Source: Bryoerythrophyllum caledonicum
Lineage: Eukaryota > Streptophyta > Bryopsida > Pottiales > Pottiaceae
DNA: 64,000 nt
Assembly (NCBI GenBank): GCA_963971425.1
Contig: OZ020521.1
Span: 10,309,519-10,373,518 of the forward strand
Direction: 5' to 3'
Positions 63,816 to 64,000 of the stretch are shown in pieces (within the stretch, counting starts at the first letter, position 1; each line of letters begins with the position of its first letter). The position numbers were made by a program, and so were the translations under genes. The notes beneath the pieces are model-generated. The model searched no databases, was not told the DNA's origin, and was given only the letters and a program-made list of their open reading frames with translations.

Positions 63816-64000
63816 CTCCCTGATATAGACAAATGGACAAACAACAATATCAACAACGAACTCTCGACAAACTTTTGGAAAAACCCCAGAATCACATATT
63901 CACAAAAAACTCGTCTCATCAAATTCTCCCTTCGACAATATATGGAAAATGCCCGCAAACAACTCTTCTTTATAATCGAGCAATTTCCATTCATAACATG
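63811..64000 (+). pseudogene. LINE ORF2 fragment, cut by window end
   Basis: Matches 47405-47590 of the full LINE: gataaatgg near its start, aacttttggaaaaaccccag, atggaaaatgcccgc, aaacaactcttcttt. It covers the region between RNase H and the CCHC finger. Stops by frame are few, but the piece starts mid-domain. Confidence 0.8.

Overview
The window is nuclear DNA of a land plant or close streptophyte relative. Four plant-type host genes with spliceosomal introns are embedded in transposon-rich, AT-rich intergenic DNA: a PTEN-type phosphatase, a GH1 beta-glucosidase, a group IIc WRKY factor and S-adenosylmethionine synthetase. The species cannot be read from sequence alone. The repeat load and the LINE type would suit a non-seed plant, but that is inference. 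There is one 200-base assembly gap (18943-19142). No CRISPR array, operon, rRNA gene or convincing tRNA gene was seen.

Layout. 73-2817 (+): 3' part of the PTEN gene, ten exons. 2818-12960: repeats, including a decayed LINE (about 4760-7870), a decayed DDE transposase (8834-10324), and inverted copies of one repeat at each side, the right one split by a 924-bp TTAA-flanked element. 12970-17344 (+): an 11-exon beta-glucosidase with an N-terminal membrane segment. An inverted scrap of a second beta-glucosidase stops at the gap. 19900-21481: an intronless, decayed kinase-like gene between GACGTC-rich GC blocks. 23674-26066 (-): the WRKY gene. 27844-31300: several miniature inverted-repeat elements. 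34320-48516 (+): a giant LINE. 53852-55033 (-): SAM synthetase with a 5'UTR intron and TATA box. 55603-56925: a small tandem array invaded by two tRNA-derived SINEs. 57786-64000: more TTAA elements, unassigned AT-rich DNA and the start of another LINE relic.

The main discovery candidate is the LINE at 34320-48516. It is bounded by a 13-bp direct repeat (TTAGCAGACTTAT), making it about 14.2 kb. It has (i) a long 5' region with in-frame 384-bp repeats; (ii) ORF1 with an RRM-like domain; (iii) a giant ORF2 of about 2,880 codons with a 1,200-nt CAA-type microsatellite translated as poly-Asn, Thr-His and Asn-His; (iv) a 2A ribosome-skipping motif (SGDIEKNPGP) directly after that tract; (v) an apurinic-type endonuclease with all catalytic motifs; (vi) a canonical -1 slippery heptamer T TTA AAA exactly where the frame changes; (vii) reverse transcriptase (YADD); (viii) a complete RNase H; (ix) a CCHC finger; and (x) a C-terminal PD...ExT domain that looks like the restriction-like endonuclease of R2-type elements. 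That is a dual-endonuclease architecture. One in-frame TAA (41527) probably makes this copy defective.

The LINE 3' end carries three GC hairpins and a TTC-rich terminus. Two SINEs at 55.7-56.9 kb have a tRNA-like head and a tail resembling this LINE 3' end, each with its own target-site duplication, so a LINE-SINE partnership is likely. The host genes show no obvious functional link to each other.
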